A stretch of DNA of 64,000 nucleotides from positions 496,001-560,000 of the forward strand of contig NZ_CP039396.1 of assembly GCF_004803915.1 (NCBI RefSeq). Direction: 5' to 3'. The DNA is from Duncaniella dubosii. GTDB lineage: Bacteria > Bacteroidota > Bacteroidia > Bacteroidales > Muribaculaceae. Of this stretch, positions 1 to 9,218 are shown one piece after another. The notes beneath the pieces are model-generated. The model did no database searches and had not been told where the DNA came from. It was given only the letters and a program-made list of their open reading frames with translations. Position 1 is the first letter of the stretch, and every line of letters begins with the position of its first letter. Position numbers and translations under genes: made by a program.

Positions 1-798
1 CTCTACGACAAAGTGAACCTCTATGACACGCTGCGAGGCATACAATGTTCAAACTACTCGGCGGCGACTATCACCAACTGCTGGCAGACAGTAGAGGGAA
101 TCTCGGACAAGATGCTCAATTTCCTTGAAAACCACGACGAACAGCGTTTCGGTTCGAAATTCTATGCCGGCGACCCTGCAAAAGTAATCCCGTCGCTCGT
201 CATCAGCTCGATGATCTCGACAGGTCCGATGATGATATATGCAGGGCAGGAACTCGGCGAACAGGCGACAGATACGGAAGGTTTCAGCGGTTATGACGGC
301 CGCACGACAATCTTTGACTACTGGAGCGTGGCCACACTGCGCAGATGGTATAACCACGGCAATCCCGACGGCTCGCAGCTCACTCCGCGCGAACGCTGGC
401 TGAGAAACAAGTACTGCACAATCCTCGGGCTCTGCAACCGTGAGCGCGCCATTTCCAACGGCCGTTTCTTCGACCTGATGTATGTCAATTATCACAATCC
501 GACTCTCAATCCCCACCGCCAGTATGCGTTTATCCGTTCGTATGACGGCGAAACGCTTATCATAGCCGTGAATTTCTCGGCCGACTCCTGTGACCTCGCG
601 ATTGATATCCCGCGCCATGCGTTCGATATGCTCAACATTCCCGAAGGAGAGGTGTTCGCAACCGAACTCATCACACGCCAGCAGGACATCAAGGAACTGC
701 GTGCGACAAAACCGTTCAGGACGATGATTCCTCCATACGACGCTGTAATCTGGAAAATCAGACACCGTCAGGTGAAACGTATTCCAAGCCGTTCATAA
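1..798 (+). CDS. Alpha-amylase family glycoside hydrolase (GH13), C-terminal part
   Basis: The frame is open from base 1, so the gene begins upstream; the GTG at 13 is internal. About 265 residues are visible. The motif FLENHDEQR (around residue 40 of the visible part) is GH13 conserved region IV, carrying the His-Asp pair next to the active site. It is followed by the usual (beta/alpha)8 end (GPMMIYAGQELGE) and an all-beta C-terminal domain ending near 'YDAVIWKI'. GH13 enzymes hydrolyse alpha-1,4-glucans. The catalytic nucleophile and acid/base regions, and any signal peptide, lie outside the window, so substrate and location cannot be decided. It ends with TAA and is followed by a strong bidirectional terminator. 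Confidence 0.9.
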   Translation, partial: LYDKVNLYDTLRGIQCSNYSAATITNCWQTVEGISDKMLNFLENHDEQRFGSKFYAGDPAKVIPSLVISSMISTGPMMIYAGQELGEQATDTEGFSGYDGRTTIFDYWSVATLRRWYNHGNPDGSQLTPRERWLRNKYCTILGLCNRERAISNGRFFDLMYVNYHNPTLNPHRQYAFIRSYDGETLIIAVNFSADSCDLAIDIPRHAFDMLNIPEGEVFATELITRQQDIKELRATKPFRTMIPPYDAVIWKIRHRQVKRIPSRS

Positions 799-838
799 TA
801 GCCTATCGCATAAAGACGGTTTTACACGACAAATCAAT

Positions 839-890
839 AAAAAATCAACAGACCGCACGTCATTGCGACATGCGGTCTGTTGATTTTTTC
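839..890. terminator. Bidirectional intrinsic terminator
   Basis: A near-perfect inverted repeat (841-857 against 871-889) with A residues on the left flank and T residues on the right. It serves the convergent amylase gene (plus) and DPP III gene (minus). Confidence 0.9.
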
Positions 891-933
891 AAGATGTCAA
901 TGTGTCATTTCAACGACACGGTGACAGGCGGCA

Positions 934-2961
934 TCACTTGCTGTTGGCCGGAAGAGTGCGATACTGCTCAGAGTAGCGGAGCACCTGAGGCAGATAGTCT
1001 TCACCGTAAGTGATATTGACATCGGTTATATTTCCATCCTTGTCGGTAACAGGAGTATAGACGGGGTTGACGAAGCCCTTGTAAGGAGCAATGTCAAGAG
1101 TCGCATAGCGGTCAAGCACTTCTTTGTGGAGCTGCGGGTCGACCTTTACTGCATAGGTCTCCACAAGGTCTCGGCCTGCTTCATAGTCACCCTCGCTCTT
1201 AATACGCTGCACTTCGGCAAGAAGCTGGCCGAAGAGGTCGCGGAGCTTGGCGTAGTCATTGATCTTGATGTATGTCTTGCCGTCGCGCTTCACCATTTCA
1301 ATCACATTGTCAGCCTTACCCTTTTCGAAGACCCATGCTGAAATGAGCTGGCGGTTACGCATGTGTGCTTCCTCGACATCCTTGCCCGGTTCGATGCGCA
1401 TGAGCTGGGTCATGAGACCGTTGAGGATATACTTGTAGTATTCGGCCTTATAGGCATCAGGATTGTCAAGCAGACCAAGTTCGAGAAGTTTCGGGTCGGC
1501 AAGATAGTAGAGAGCAAAGAGGTCGGCGCGGGCTTCTTCAAGAGTAGAGCCGTGAGCCTTGAGAGCGTCGGGGTCAACACCGGGGAGCAGACGGCCAGAG
1601 GCATGTCCAAGACATTCGTGAAGGTCTGTGTGGAGATTGTCGGTGATGAAGAGGTATTTGTCCATGAGGTCGGATGTCTCCTTGTCAATCACAAATTCCT
1701 CGTTGAATCCGTTGCCGTGAGAAGCCTCGTCGTAGGCTTGAGTGATGTTTTCAAGCGTCACCGATTTAGAACCGTGGGCGGCACGAATCCAGTTGGCATT
1801 GGGGAGATTGATGCCGATAGGAGTGGCGGGATATGAGTCACCGGCAAGAATAGCGGCAGTGATGACCTTGGCGGTTACACCCTTCACCTTGTCTTTGCGG
1901 AAACGCGGATCGACAGGTGAATTCTGCTCGAACCATTCAGCGTTGCCTGAAATAAGCTCGGTGCGGTGAGAAGCTTCCTCATTCTTGAAATTGACAATCG
2001 ATTCAAAAGCGCCGGTCATGCCAAGCGGGTCACCGTAGCTTTCAATAAATCCATTGATAAAATCGACCTTCGAGTCTGTGTCCCCAACCCATGCGATGGA
2101 ATAATCGTCGAATGACTTGAGATTACCTGTGGTGTAGAACTCGATAAGCTTGTTGATGACACCGCGCTGAGTATCATTTTCGGCATACTGCGAAGCTTTG
2201 CCGAGAAGGTCGACAATACGGGTTATGGCATCGGAATAAAGACCACCCACCTTGTAGGTCTGCTCGACAATCTTTCCGTTTTCCTTGACGACACGTGTAT
2301 TCAGGCCCCATGACACGGGAGTAGCGTCGGTAGTGTCCTTGAGAGCGTTATAGAATTTTTCGACCTCAGCCTGAGTCACACCCTCATAGAGATTGTTGGC
2401 GGAAGTAGCAATCAGATCCTGTCCTTCGGCCTGATTCACACGCTTGGCCATTATCGAAGGATTGAAAATCACCTCATAAAGCGTGTCGACGTTTTCAGGT
2501 TGTTTGTCAGCGGGAAGTTTGGCGACATTCTCTGCAAGGAATTCACGGGAGAACGCTGGAGTGAACTTGTCCATCGAGTAGTGGTGATGGATACCGTTGG
2601 CAAACTCTATCTGTTTGAGATAAGTCTCAAGCGCTTTGAAATCCTTGCTCTCACGATCGCCGTCATACGATTTGTAGACATTCTCGATAAGGTCGCGTAT
2701 GGCAAGATTATATTTGCCGTTCTGATCCCAGAGGATGTCACGGCCGGTGAGAGCCGCTTCGGTCAGATAGTAGATGAGTATGCGCTGCTGAGGAGTCAGT
2801 TTCTCAAAATCAGGCACCTTATAACGAAGCACTTCAATATCGGCGAAACGGTCGACCGTATAGTCGAAATCGTCAGCCGCCGCTTGGTCGGTAGCTTTAG
2901 AAGCACACGAAGTTATGGCTAATGCTGCCATAGCAGGAAAAATGAATTTGGTTAGAGACAC
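934..2961 (-). CDS. Dipeptidyl peptidase III (M49), lipoprotein
   Basis: A 675-residue zinc peptidase that removes dipeptides from the N-termini of oligopeptides. The family-specific motif HECLGH is at residues 448-453 and EEARAD at 475-480. These match the positions known for the Bacteroides thetaiotaomicron enzyme (zinc ligands His448, His453 and a Glu near 476; catalytic Glu449). The N-terminus (residues 1-19) is a lipoprotein signal ending in the lipobox AITSC. The residues after the cysteine (ASKATDQ) are not an acidic surface-export signal, so a periplasmic anchor is more likely than surface display. The gene lies downstream of rlmI on the same strand, separated by about 70 nt that hold a 14-bp tandem repeat, and ends at the shared terminator. 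Confidence 0.93.
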   Translation of the reverse strand: MSLTKFIFPAMAALAITSCASKATDQAAADDFDYTVDRFADIEVLRYKVPDFEKLTPQQRILIYYLTEAALTGRDILWDQNGKYNLAIRDLIENVYKSYDGDRESKDFKALETYLKQIEFANGIHHHYSMDKFTPAFSREFLAENVAKLPADKQPENVDTLYEVIFNPSIMAKRVNQAEGQDLIATSANNLYEGVTQAEVEKFYNALKDTTDATPVSWGLNTRVVKENGKIVEQTYKVGGLYSDAITRIVDLLGKASQYAENDTQRGVINKLIEFYTTGNLKSFDDYSIAWVGDTDSKVDFINGFIESYGDPLGMTGAFESIVNFKNEEASHRTELISGNAEWFEQNSPVDPRFRKDKVKGVTAKVITAAILAGDSYPATPIGINLPNANWIRAAHGSKSVTLENITQAYDEASHGNGFNEEFVIDKETSDLMDKYLFITDNLHTDLHECLGHASGRLLPGVDPDALKAHGSTLEEARADLFALYYLADPKLLELGLLDNPDAYKAEYYKYILNGLMTQLMRIEPGKDVEEAHMRNRQLISAWVFEKGKADNVIEMVKRDGKTYIKINDYAKLRDLFGQLLAEVQRIKSEGDYEAGRDLVETYAVKVDPQLHKEVLDRYATLDIAPYKGFVNPVYTPVTDKDGNITDVNITYGEDYLPQVLRYSEQYRTLPANSK

Positions 2962-2963
2962 GA

Positions 2964-3012
2964 GTATTAAGTATTAAGGATGAAGTATTAAGGACAAAGT
3001 ATTAAGGATGAA
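2964..3012. repeat. 14-bp tandem repeat, three units
   Basis: Units GTATTAAGGATGAA (2971-2984), GTATTAAGGACAAA (2985-2998) and GTATTAAGGATGAA (2999-3012), with a partial unit GTATTAA before them. They fill the gap between rlmI and the DPP III gene and lie just upstream of the DPP III start. No function can be read from them. Confidence 0.85.
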
Positions 3013-3030
3013 TTTACCACATACCGCTAT

Positions 3031-4221
3031 TTATTCTACGTAGAGGACAAGCCCCTTGAGATATTCGCCTTCAGGATGGTAGATGTTGACAGGATGATCG
3101 GCTGGCTGTGTGAGCTGATGGAGAATGCGCACTCTGCGACCCGACATGGCTGCGGCCGTAAAAACCGCAAGACGGAACTGCTCCTTGCTGATGGCCTGCG
3201 AGCATGAGAATGTGAAAAGAATTCCACCGGGAGCAATCTTCTCGAAAGCTGCTGCATTCAGACGGCGATAACCTATCATCGCGTTGCGTATCGCACTGCG
3301 GTGTTTGGCAAATGCCGGCGGATCGAGGACAATCAGGTCGTATGTCCCCTTTTCCATGCGTCCAAGGAATTTGAAGGCATCCTCGGCATATGACTTATGA
3401 CGTTCGTCGCCCGGGAAATTCAACTCGATATTGGCATCCGTAAGAGTGATGGCCTTGGCCGACGAATCGACCGAATGGACGAGCTGCGCCCCTCCGCGCA
3501 TGGCATAGACAGAGAATCCTCCGGTGTAACAGAACATGTTGAGCACCTTTGCACCATGACTGTATTTCTGAAGAAGCGAGCGGTTGTCACGCTGATCCAC
3601 GAAAAATCCGGTCTTCTGGCCCTTAAGCCAGTCGATGTTGAACTTCAGACCATTTTCAACCGCTATATTCGTATCAAAGCCACCTATTATATAGTCATTG
3701 ACAGGATCAAGGCGCGCTTTGAACGGAAGTGTCGTCTCAGACTTATAATATACATTTCTGATACCGGCGTCAGGCAGACGGGTTAGTTCGCGGGCGATAA
3801 TGTCGCGGGCGAAGTGCATGCCCGGGCTATGGGCCTGAAGCACTGCCGTATTTCCGTAAATATCAACAACGCATCCCGGAAGGAAATCACCTTCGCCGTG
3901 GACAAGGCGGAATGTCGAGTTGTCGGGACGGATGAGACCGAGTTTTCTGCGCAGTTCCCATGCCTGCGACAAGCGTTCGGCATAAAAATCCGAATCAATC
4001 ATGCGCTCGGATGAATCGAGCATACGGACGGCTATTGAACCGATTTCGTAGTGACCGACTCCGAGGGGACGGCCGTCGGAAGCTTCGACACGCACTGTCT
4101 CCCCTTCTTCAAGCTCTTCTGGCAGATGAGCTATCGCGCCGGAAAATACCCACGGATGGAAACGCAGTAGCGACTCCTCTTTTCCTCGTTTGAGGATGAT
4201 GGTTTTAAGTTGTGATGACAT
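3031..4221 (-). CDS. rlmI: Class I SAM-dependent rRNA methyltransferase, RlmI type
   Basis: A 396-residue protein with an N-terminal PUA-like RNA-binding domain (residues about 1-75, beginning with the family motif 'RFHPWVFSGAI') followed by a Rossmann methyltransferase domain. Visible motifs: the SAM-binding loop LNMFCYTGGFSVYA, the catalytic-site motif DPPAFAKHR, and FSCSQAI with the cysteine used by RNA m5C methyltransferases. In E. coli RlmI makes m5C at position 1962 of 23S rRNA. Length and architecture fit that family. The exact target base is inferred from E. coli. Confidence 0.88.
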   Translation of the reverse strand: MSSQLKTIILKRGKEESLLRFHPWVFSGAIAHLPEELEEGETVRVEASDGRPLGVGHYEIGSIAVRMLDSSERMIDSDFYAERLSQAWELRRKLGLIRPDNSTFRLVHGEGDFLPGCVVDIYGNTAVLQAHSPGMHFARDIIARELTRLPDAGIRNVYYKSETTLPFKARLDPVNDYIIGGFDTNIAVENGLKFNIDWLKGQKTGFFVDQRDNRSLLQKYSHGAKVLNMFCYTGGFSVYAMRGGAQLVHSVDSSAKAITLTDANIELNFPGDERHKSYAEDAFKFLGRMEKGTYDLIVLDPPAFAKHRSAIRNAMIGYRRLNAAAFEKIAPGGILFTFSCSQAISKEQFRLAVFTAAAMSGRRVRILHQLTQPADHPVNIYHPEGEYLKGLVLYVE

Positions 4222-4268
4222 ATATCAAGACAAAAATTTTGCTGTGTTAAAGGTTGGTTAATAACCTG

Positions 4269-5624
4269 TTATTTAAAGAACGCCCGGAAGATGTCGTTGC
4301 CGTTCGCATAAAGCAGGAGCAGAAGCAGGAATGCCATGCCGACATACTGAGCGGCTATGAGGACTTTTTCAGGAGCCTGTTTGCCTGTGATGATTTCCCA
4401 GAGGAGGAACATCACGTGGCCGCCGTCAAGCCCCGGGATAGGTATGATGTTCATGAACGCGAGAGCAACCGAAAGGAATGCTGTTATTTCCCAGAAACTA
4501 AGCCAGTTCCATCTTTCAGGGAACATATTGCCGATCGCACCGAATCCGCCAAGACTCTCTGCGCCTTCCTGTGAAAAGACATGGCGCATTGAGCTTACAT
4601 AGTTTGAGAGTGTGGTCGTTCCGATTTCCCATCCCTTCGGGAATGATTCGAAGAAATTATAACTGATGGTGACCGGCTTGTATACAGCTGTCAGCGGACG
4701 AAGCTGGAAACCGAGTTTGCCATGTGAATTCGGTGTCATTTCGATTTGCAGAGTCTTCCCGTCGCGCTCGACAGTGACAGGCACTTTTTTATCGGCATAG
4801 TTGTGGAGTGCGGCAGTCAGCTCGGAATATGACGGAGTCGGGATTGTGTCGACCGCAATGATATGGTCACCCTCTTTCAAACCCGCCTTGGCGGCAGCCT
4901 CACCGGGCACGATGCGGTCTATGTAGACCGGCAGACGATAGGCAAGGAAACCTTTGTCGTCGTTCAGACGGAACAGAAAATCATCGGGGATTGCGATATT
5001 TACAGTATCCTTATGGTTGCGGATGACAGTGACCACCTTGGCATCGGCCATCTTGTAAGGGTAGTCACCCTTCGAAGCGTCAAGCAGCACGCCGTCTGCC
5101 ATATATGGGATGTCGCCGTTACGGAAACCGACCTTCTGGGCGGCAGGAGTGAAGTCGAAACCCTCGGTCGCGGCATCAAACGGAATATATTGCGAACCCC
5201 AGTGCATCGCTATGCCGGCATAGATGAGAATTGCAAGAATGAAGTTGAACAGCACACCGCCGAGCATTACGAGCAGACGCTGCCACGCGGGTTTCGTGCG
5301 GAATTCCCAAGGTTTCGGTTCTTGTTTCATCTGCTCTGTGTCCATCGACTCGTCGATCATACCGGCAATCTTGCAATATCCGCCAAGCGGAAGCCAGCCA
5401 ATGCCGTATTCAGTGTCGCGCCAAGAACTTTTGTTCGGATCTGCTCCGGGTTTTGGCTTCGGTTTCCATTTGAACAGCGAGAAATATGGGTCGAAGAACA
5501 TGTAGAACTTCTCGACCTTTATTCCGAATATGCGTGAAAATATAAAATGACCGAATTCATGTATAATCACAAGAAAGGCCAGAGCGACAATTAGCTGTAA
5601 AGCTTTTATGAGAAATGTTTCCAT
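4269..5624 (-). CDS. rseP: RIP metalloprotease RseP (site-2 protease, M50)
   Basis: A 451-residue inner-membrane zinc protease that cuts substrates within the membrane, classically anti-sigma factors and leftover signal peptides. The zinc motif HEFGH is at residues 22-26 inside the first membrane helix, and the second metal motif LDGGH lies in the C-terminal membrane region ('PIPGLDGGH'). A PDZ domain with the core 'AAAKAGLKEGDHIIAVD' lies between, and a first, more divergent PDZ-like segment precedes it. It lies 55 nt downstream of dxr on the same strand, the usual Bacteroidota pairing, so co-transcription is likely. Confidence 0.95.
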   Translation of the reverse strand: METFLIKALQLIVALAFLVIIHEFGHFIFSRIFGIKVEKFYMFFDPYFSLFKWKPKPKPGADPNKSSWRDTEYGIGWLPLGGYCKIAGMIDESMDTEQMKQEPKPWEFRTKPAWQRLLVMLGGVLFNFILAILIYAGIAMHWGSQYIPFDAATEGFDFTPAAQKVGFRNGDIPYMADGVLLDASKGDYPYKMADAKVVTVIRNHKDTVNIAIPDDFLFRLNDDKGFLAYRLPVYIDRIVPGEAAAKAGLKEGDHIIAVDTIPTPSYSELTAALHNYADKKVPVTVERDGKTLQIEMTPNSHGKLGFQLRPLTAVYKPVTISYNFFESFPKGWEIGTTTLSNYVSSMRHVFSQEGAESLGGFGAIGNMFPERWNWLSFWEITAFLSVALAFMNIIPIPGLDGGHVMFLLWEIITGKQAPEKVLIAAQYVGMAFLLLLLLYANGNDIFRAFFK

Positions 5625-5679
5625 TAAAAATTAAATCAGATGTGTTTTTATTTTGATACGTGTCCCGCGTCAGTCACGG

Positions 5680-6849
5680 TCAGCGCAGAGGAATTTTGCA
5701 GCCGGTAAGTTGCTCGGCAAAAGTGATTGCGGCACTATGTGTCTCCACATAGTCATCAAGCGTCGGCGACTGAATGAATGGAATCGCATCGAGAGTGCGC
5801 ATGATAGTACCATATATTTCCGGGAATGAGATTTTTTCATCAAGGAAGGCCCGCACGGCCACTTCGTTGGCCGCGTTGATTATACATGCGGCGTTGCCTC
5901 CACGGTTGAGAGCGTAGGGTGCGAGTTTGAGGCAGGGAAATTTTTCAGGATCAGGCTTCTCGAAAGTGAGTTGCGCGTAGTCAGTGAGCGAGAGCGGGCG
6001 CTCAGACGAAGGAAGACGAGAGGCATCGCCAAGCGCATAGCGTATCGGCAGGCGCATGTCGGGTATGCCGAGCTGCGCTTTCACCGCACCGTCGATAAAC
6101 TCAACCATCGAGTGAACAATGGACTGAGGATGGACTACGGCCTCAATCCTGTCAGGCGTAACGTCAAAGAGCCATCTGGCCTCAATGATTTCGAAAGCCT
6201 TGTTGAGCATGGTAGCCGAATCAATCGTGATTTTAGCGCCCATGTTCCAGCGCGGATGACGCAGAGCCTGCGAAGGGGTCACACTTTCAATCTGCTCCTT
6301 TGAAAATGACCTGAACGGACCGCCGGAGGCTGTTATGATAAGTTTCTCGACTGTAGCCGGATCTTCACCTACAAGACACTGGTAGATGGCCGAATGTTCG
6401 GAATCGACGGGAATCACCCTGACAGGCGATTCTCTGAGAAGCCGCGTGACAAGCTCTCCGGCAACCACGAGAGTCTCCTTGTTGGCAAGAGCAATCTGTT
6501 TTCCCGCACGGATTGCACGGACAGTCGGGAGCAGTCCGCTGTAGCCGACAGTCGCAGTGACCACCGTATCAAAATCAGGACGCTCCATCGCATCAGCCAA
6601 GGCGGCACTGCCGGCGGCAGTCTCGATGCCAAGAGGAGAAAGAGCTTCACGCAGACGGGCATATTTGGATTCGTCGGCGATTATAGCCAGAGAGGGACGG
6701 AATTTGACAGCCTGTTCGATAAGCTGCTCTACATTAGAACCGGCGGCAAGCACGGTAGCCTTGAAGCGCTCCGGAAAGCGCGAAATCACATCAAGGGTCT
6801 GCGTTCCTATCGACCCCGTAGAGCCGAGGATTGCTATGTTATGTGGCAT
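5680..6849 (-). CDS. dxr: 1-deoxy-D-xylulose 5-phosphate reductoisomerase
   Basis: A 389-residue cytoplasmic enzyme that converts DXP to 2-C-methyl-D-erythritol 4-phosphate with NADPH, the committed step of the MEP isoprenoid pathway. The NADPH-binding loop GSTGSIG is at residues 9-15. The metal and substrate motifs 'PVDSEHSA', 'SGGPF' and 'NMGAKITIDSATMLNK' are all present. The length is normal for the family. A TATTTTTG -7 candidate lies about 37 nt upstream of the ATG. It heads the dxr-rseP unit. Confidence 0.97.
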   Translation of the reverse strand: MPHNIAILGSTGSIGTQTLDVISRFPERFKATVLAAGSNVEQLIEQAVKFRPSLAIIADESKYARLREALSPLGIETAAGSAALADAMERPDFDTVVTATVGYSGLLPTVRAIRAGKQIALANKETLVVAGELVTRLLRESPVRVIPVDSEHSAIYQCLVGEDPATVEKLIITASGGPFRSFSKEQIESVTPSQALRHPRWNMGAKITIDSATMLNKAFEIIEARWLFDVTPDRIEAVVHPQSIVHSMVEFIDGAVKAQLGIPDMRLPIRYALGDASRLPSSERPLSLTDYAQLTFEKPDPEKFPCLKLAPYALNRGGNAACIINAANEVAVRAFLDEKISFPEIYGTIMRTLDAIPFIQSPTLDDYVETHSAAITFAEQLTGCKIPLR

Positions 6850-6885
6850 GAGTGGATAAATCTATAAGAGCATGTTTAAGAACTG

Positions 6886-6893
6886 CAAAAATA
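6886..6893 (-). promoter_or_regulatory. Candidate -7 element of dxr
   Basis: Reads TATTTTTG on the minus strand, matching the Bacteroidota TAnnTTTG box, about 37 nt upstream of the dxr start. No clear -33 element was found. Confidence 0.45.
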
Positions 6894-6936
6894 CGCAAAA
6901 ATCCTCACTTTGGCACGGTTTTTGCGGAATTTTGAG

Positions 6937-6944
6937 TAATTTTG
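6937..6944 (+). promoter_or_regulatory. -7 element of the TPR protein gene
   Basis: TAATTTTG, a consensus Bacteroidota -7 box, 16 nt before the ATG at 6961. It implies a very short 5' UTR. TTTG-like candidates upstream are not ideally spaced. Confidence 0.55.
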
Positions 6945-6960
6945 CATATATAAGTTATCT

Positions 6961-9168
6961 ATGAACCACCAAATTGATATATCCAAGGAGCTTGAACGTC
7001 TCATCAGCCAAAGGCGTGTCAATGACGCTCTTGACCTGATCGACAATGCTTCGGCAACGCTCGGGGCTGTCCCTGAACTGCGCTCGGCCACATCGCGGCT
7101 ACGCGAAAGCTACGAGCTGATGACCCACTACGCACTGCAAGGAATGCCCGATCCGGCACGCCCGGAACTGTATGCGGGAATCATCGCAGACATAAGGGCA
7201 CTTGCCGACGACCTTCACCGCCGTTCACGCCTCGACGATGCCCCGACCCTGTATTTCAACACACTGCGCTATCAGAATATGCGTCCTGACATAAGCATAG
7301 CCACGTTGCTTGACGAATATCGCCGTGTCAACCGCCGCTTGCAGATGGCCATGCTCACAGAAGATGTCGAAAAGGCGGGCAGAGAGTTCTCAATGCGTGC
7401 CGAAGACCTCGAAAAAAGGATATTCAACCTCATCTGGATCACCTATCCTCTCACTGTCGACGACGCGGCTGCCATAGGCAACCTTTTGAGCGACATATCA
7501 CTTGCCGGACACTTCAAACAGCTCTGCGTGTCGGCTCTGATGCTGGGTCAGCTCGAATATCCAGATGAAAAACGTATGCGCCTTCTGATGGATGCCTACC
7601 TATCGGACAATGCGGAAATCTCCGTGCGTGCGCTGTGTTCGATGCTCATCATCATGTCGGTTCGGCGCAACAGGCCGTTTTCTCCGGCACTCGCACGCCG
7701 TTTCGACTCGCTGCGCGAGGATAGCCGCTGGAGTGCAGACGTAAAGATGGCGCTGTTGCAGTTCATCCGCGCACGCGATACCGAACGAATCGGACGTAAA
7801 CTGACCGACGAAGTGATTCCCGAGATGATGAAGCTCCAGCCGGAACTTGAGAAACTCGGACGCAAACCGCTCGATCCGGAGTCAATTGAAGAGAATCCCG
7901 AATGGGCGGAACTGCTCGACAAATCAGGCATATCCGACAAGCTGAAAGAGCTTCAGGAGATACAGGAAGACGGAGGCGACGTGATGATGGTCACATTCAG
8001 CAAGCTCAAAACCTTCCCGTTTTTCAACGACATATCCAACTGGTTTCTCCCATTCCACACCTCACACTCATCCATAGCCGGTAGCAACGACGCATCAGTG
8101 CGCATGCTTGCCGACATAATGGAAAGCGCTCCGATGTTCTGCAACAGCGACAAGTATTCAATCATACTTTCGCTCGCACAGGTGCCTGAGTCACAGAAAC
8201 AGATGATGTCATCGCAGCTAAAAGCCCATTCGGCCCAGATGGCAGCCATGAGTTTCGGCGACATCGACTCGTCGCAGAAAGGCCGCGAACGGCTGGCAGG
8301 AAAATATGTGCAGGACATCTACCGTTTCTTCCGCCTGTTCAGACGCAAGGGAGAATTCAACGATCCCTTCGCCACAACCCTCAACCTCGTGACTGTCCCG
8401 CTGCTCTCCGACATATTTGACGATGCCGACACTCTGCTTCTCGTCGGGGAATTCTATTTCAAACATAAACATTTCGCCGATGCCTTTGATGTGTTCGAAC
8501 GTCTGTCGGACAAAGTACCTCCTTCCGCACAGCTCTATCAGAAAATGGGCTACTGCATGCAGATGCTCGGAGCGATAGACACGGCTGTCAGATATTACGA
8601 GCAGAGCGAGCTGCTCAACGCCGAAAGTCTCTGGACCATCAAACGCCTTGCCATCTGTCACCGCAACTCGCGCAACTGGGAAAAGGCCGTAGAATACTAT
8701 TCGCGCCTCGCGGCAGCAAATCCGGATGACGCTAACGTGGCACTCAATCTTGCTCTGTGCCATCTCGAAAACGGACAGACGGCAGAGGCCATGCAGCTGC
8801 TCTACAAGGTCGAATTCCTGCAGGGCGAGTCAGACCGCTCGTCGCGTCCGCTTGTCAGATGCGCGTTGCTTGAAAACAACCTTGATAAAGCCCGCAGATA
8901 TTCCGACGCACTGCTTTCGCGAACACCATCGGCATCGGACTATATGCACGCAGGCCATATCGAAATCCTGAGCGGAAACCTCGATAACGGAGTTAGACTC
9001 TATGCCGAGGCAATAGCCGCCGACAATTTCGACACCGGAAATTTCGTCAGAACATTCAAATCAGACATGGAAACCTACAAAGCCATGTCGGCAATCGACT
9101 CTCTGACTCTCGGGCTGATTCTCGACGAGGCAATCAAGCGTTCGTCGGCTCTCGGCCACAAAGTCTGA
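6961..9168 (+). CDS. Large TPR-containing protein, function unknown
   Basis: A 735-residue protein without a signal peptide or membrane helix, so probably cytoplasmic. The first 480 or so residues are helix-rich and match nothing I recognise. Residues about 490-650 contain tetratricopeptide-like repeats (for example 'AFDVFERLSDKVPPSAQLYQKMGYCMQMLGAID' region, then 'AVRYYEQSELLN' and 'AVEYYSRLAAANPDDANVALNLALCHLENGQ' region), indicating a protein-binding scaffold. It is divergent from dxr and followed after 50 nt by the M3 peptidase gene, possibly in one transcript. No enzymatic motif is visible and I assign no function. Confidence 0.85.
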   Translation: MNHQIDISKELERLISQRRVNDALDLIDNASATLGAVPELRSATSRLRESYELMTHYALQGMPDPARPELYAGIIADIRALADDLHRRSRLDDAPTLYFNTLRYQNMRPDISIATLLDEYRRVNRRLQMAMLTEDVEKAGREFSMRAEDLEKRIFNLIWITYPLTVDDAAAIGNLLSDISLAGHFKQLCVSALMLGQLEYPDEKRMRLLMDAYLSDNAEISVRALCSMLIIMSVRRNRPFSPALARRFDSLREDSRWSADVKMALLQFIRARDTERIGRKLTDEVIPEMMKLQPELEKLGRKPLDPESIEENPEWAELLDKSGISDKLKELQEIQEDGGDVMMVTFSKLKTFPFFNDISNWFLPFHTSHSSIAGSNDASVRMLADIMESAPMFCNSDKYSIILSLAQVPESQKQMMSSQLKAHSAQMAAMSFGDIDSSQKGRERLAGKYVQDIYRFFRLFRRKGEFNDPFATTLNLVTVPLLSDIFDDADTLLLVGEFYFKHKHFADAFDVFERLSDKVPPSAQLYQKMGYCMQMLGAIDTAVRYYEQSELLNAESLWTIKRLAICHRNSRNWEKAVEYYSRLAAANPDDANVALNLALCHLENGQTAEAMQLLYKVEFLQGESDRSSRPLVRCALLENNLDKARRYSDALLSRTPSASDYMHAGHIEILSGNLDNGVRLYAEAIAADNFDTGNFVRTFKSDMETYKAMSAIDSLTLGLILDEAIKRSSALGHKV

Positions 9169-9218
9169 AAAAACATTCGTTAATCAACCATTCACTGTCA
9201 TATCTCCCATTTTTTTAC

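Noticed and set aside
4863-5537. Plus-strand open frame of 224 codons inside rseP
   Set aside because: Antisense to a clear M50 protease; no family resemblance.
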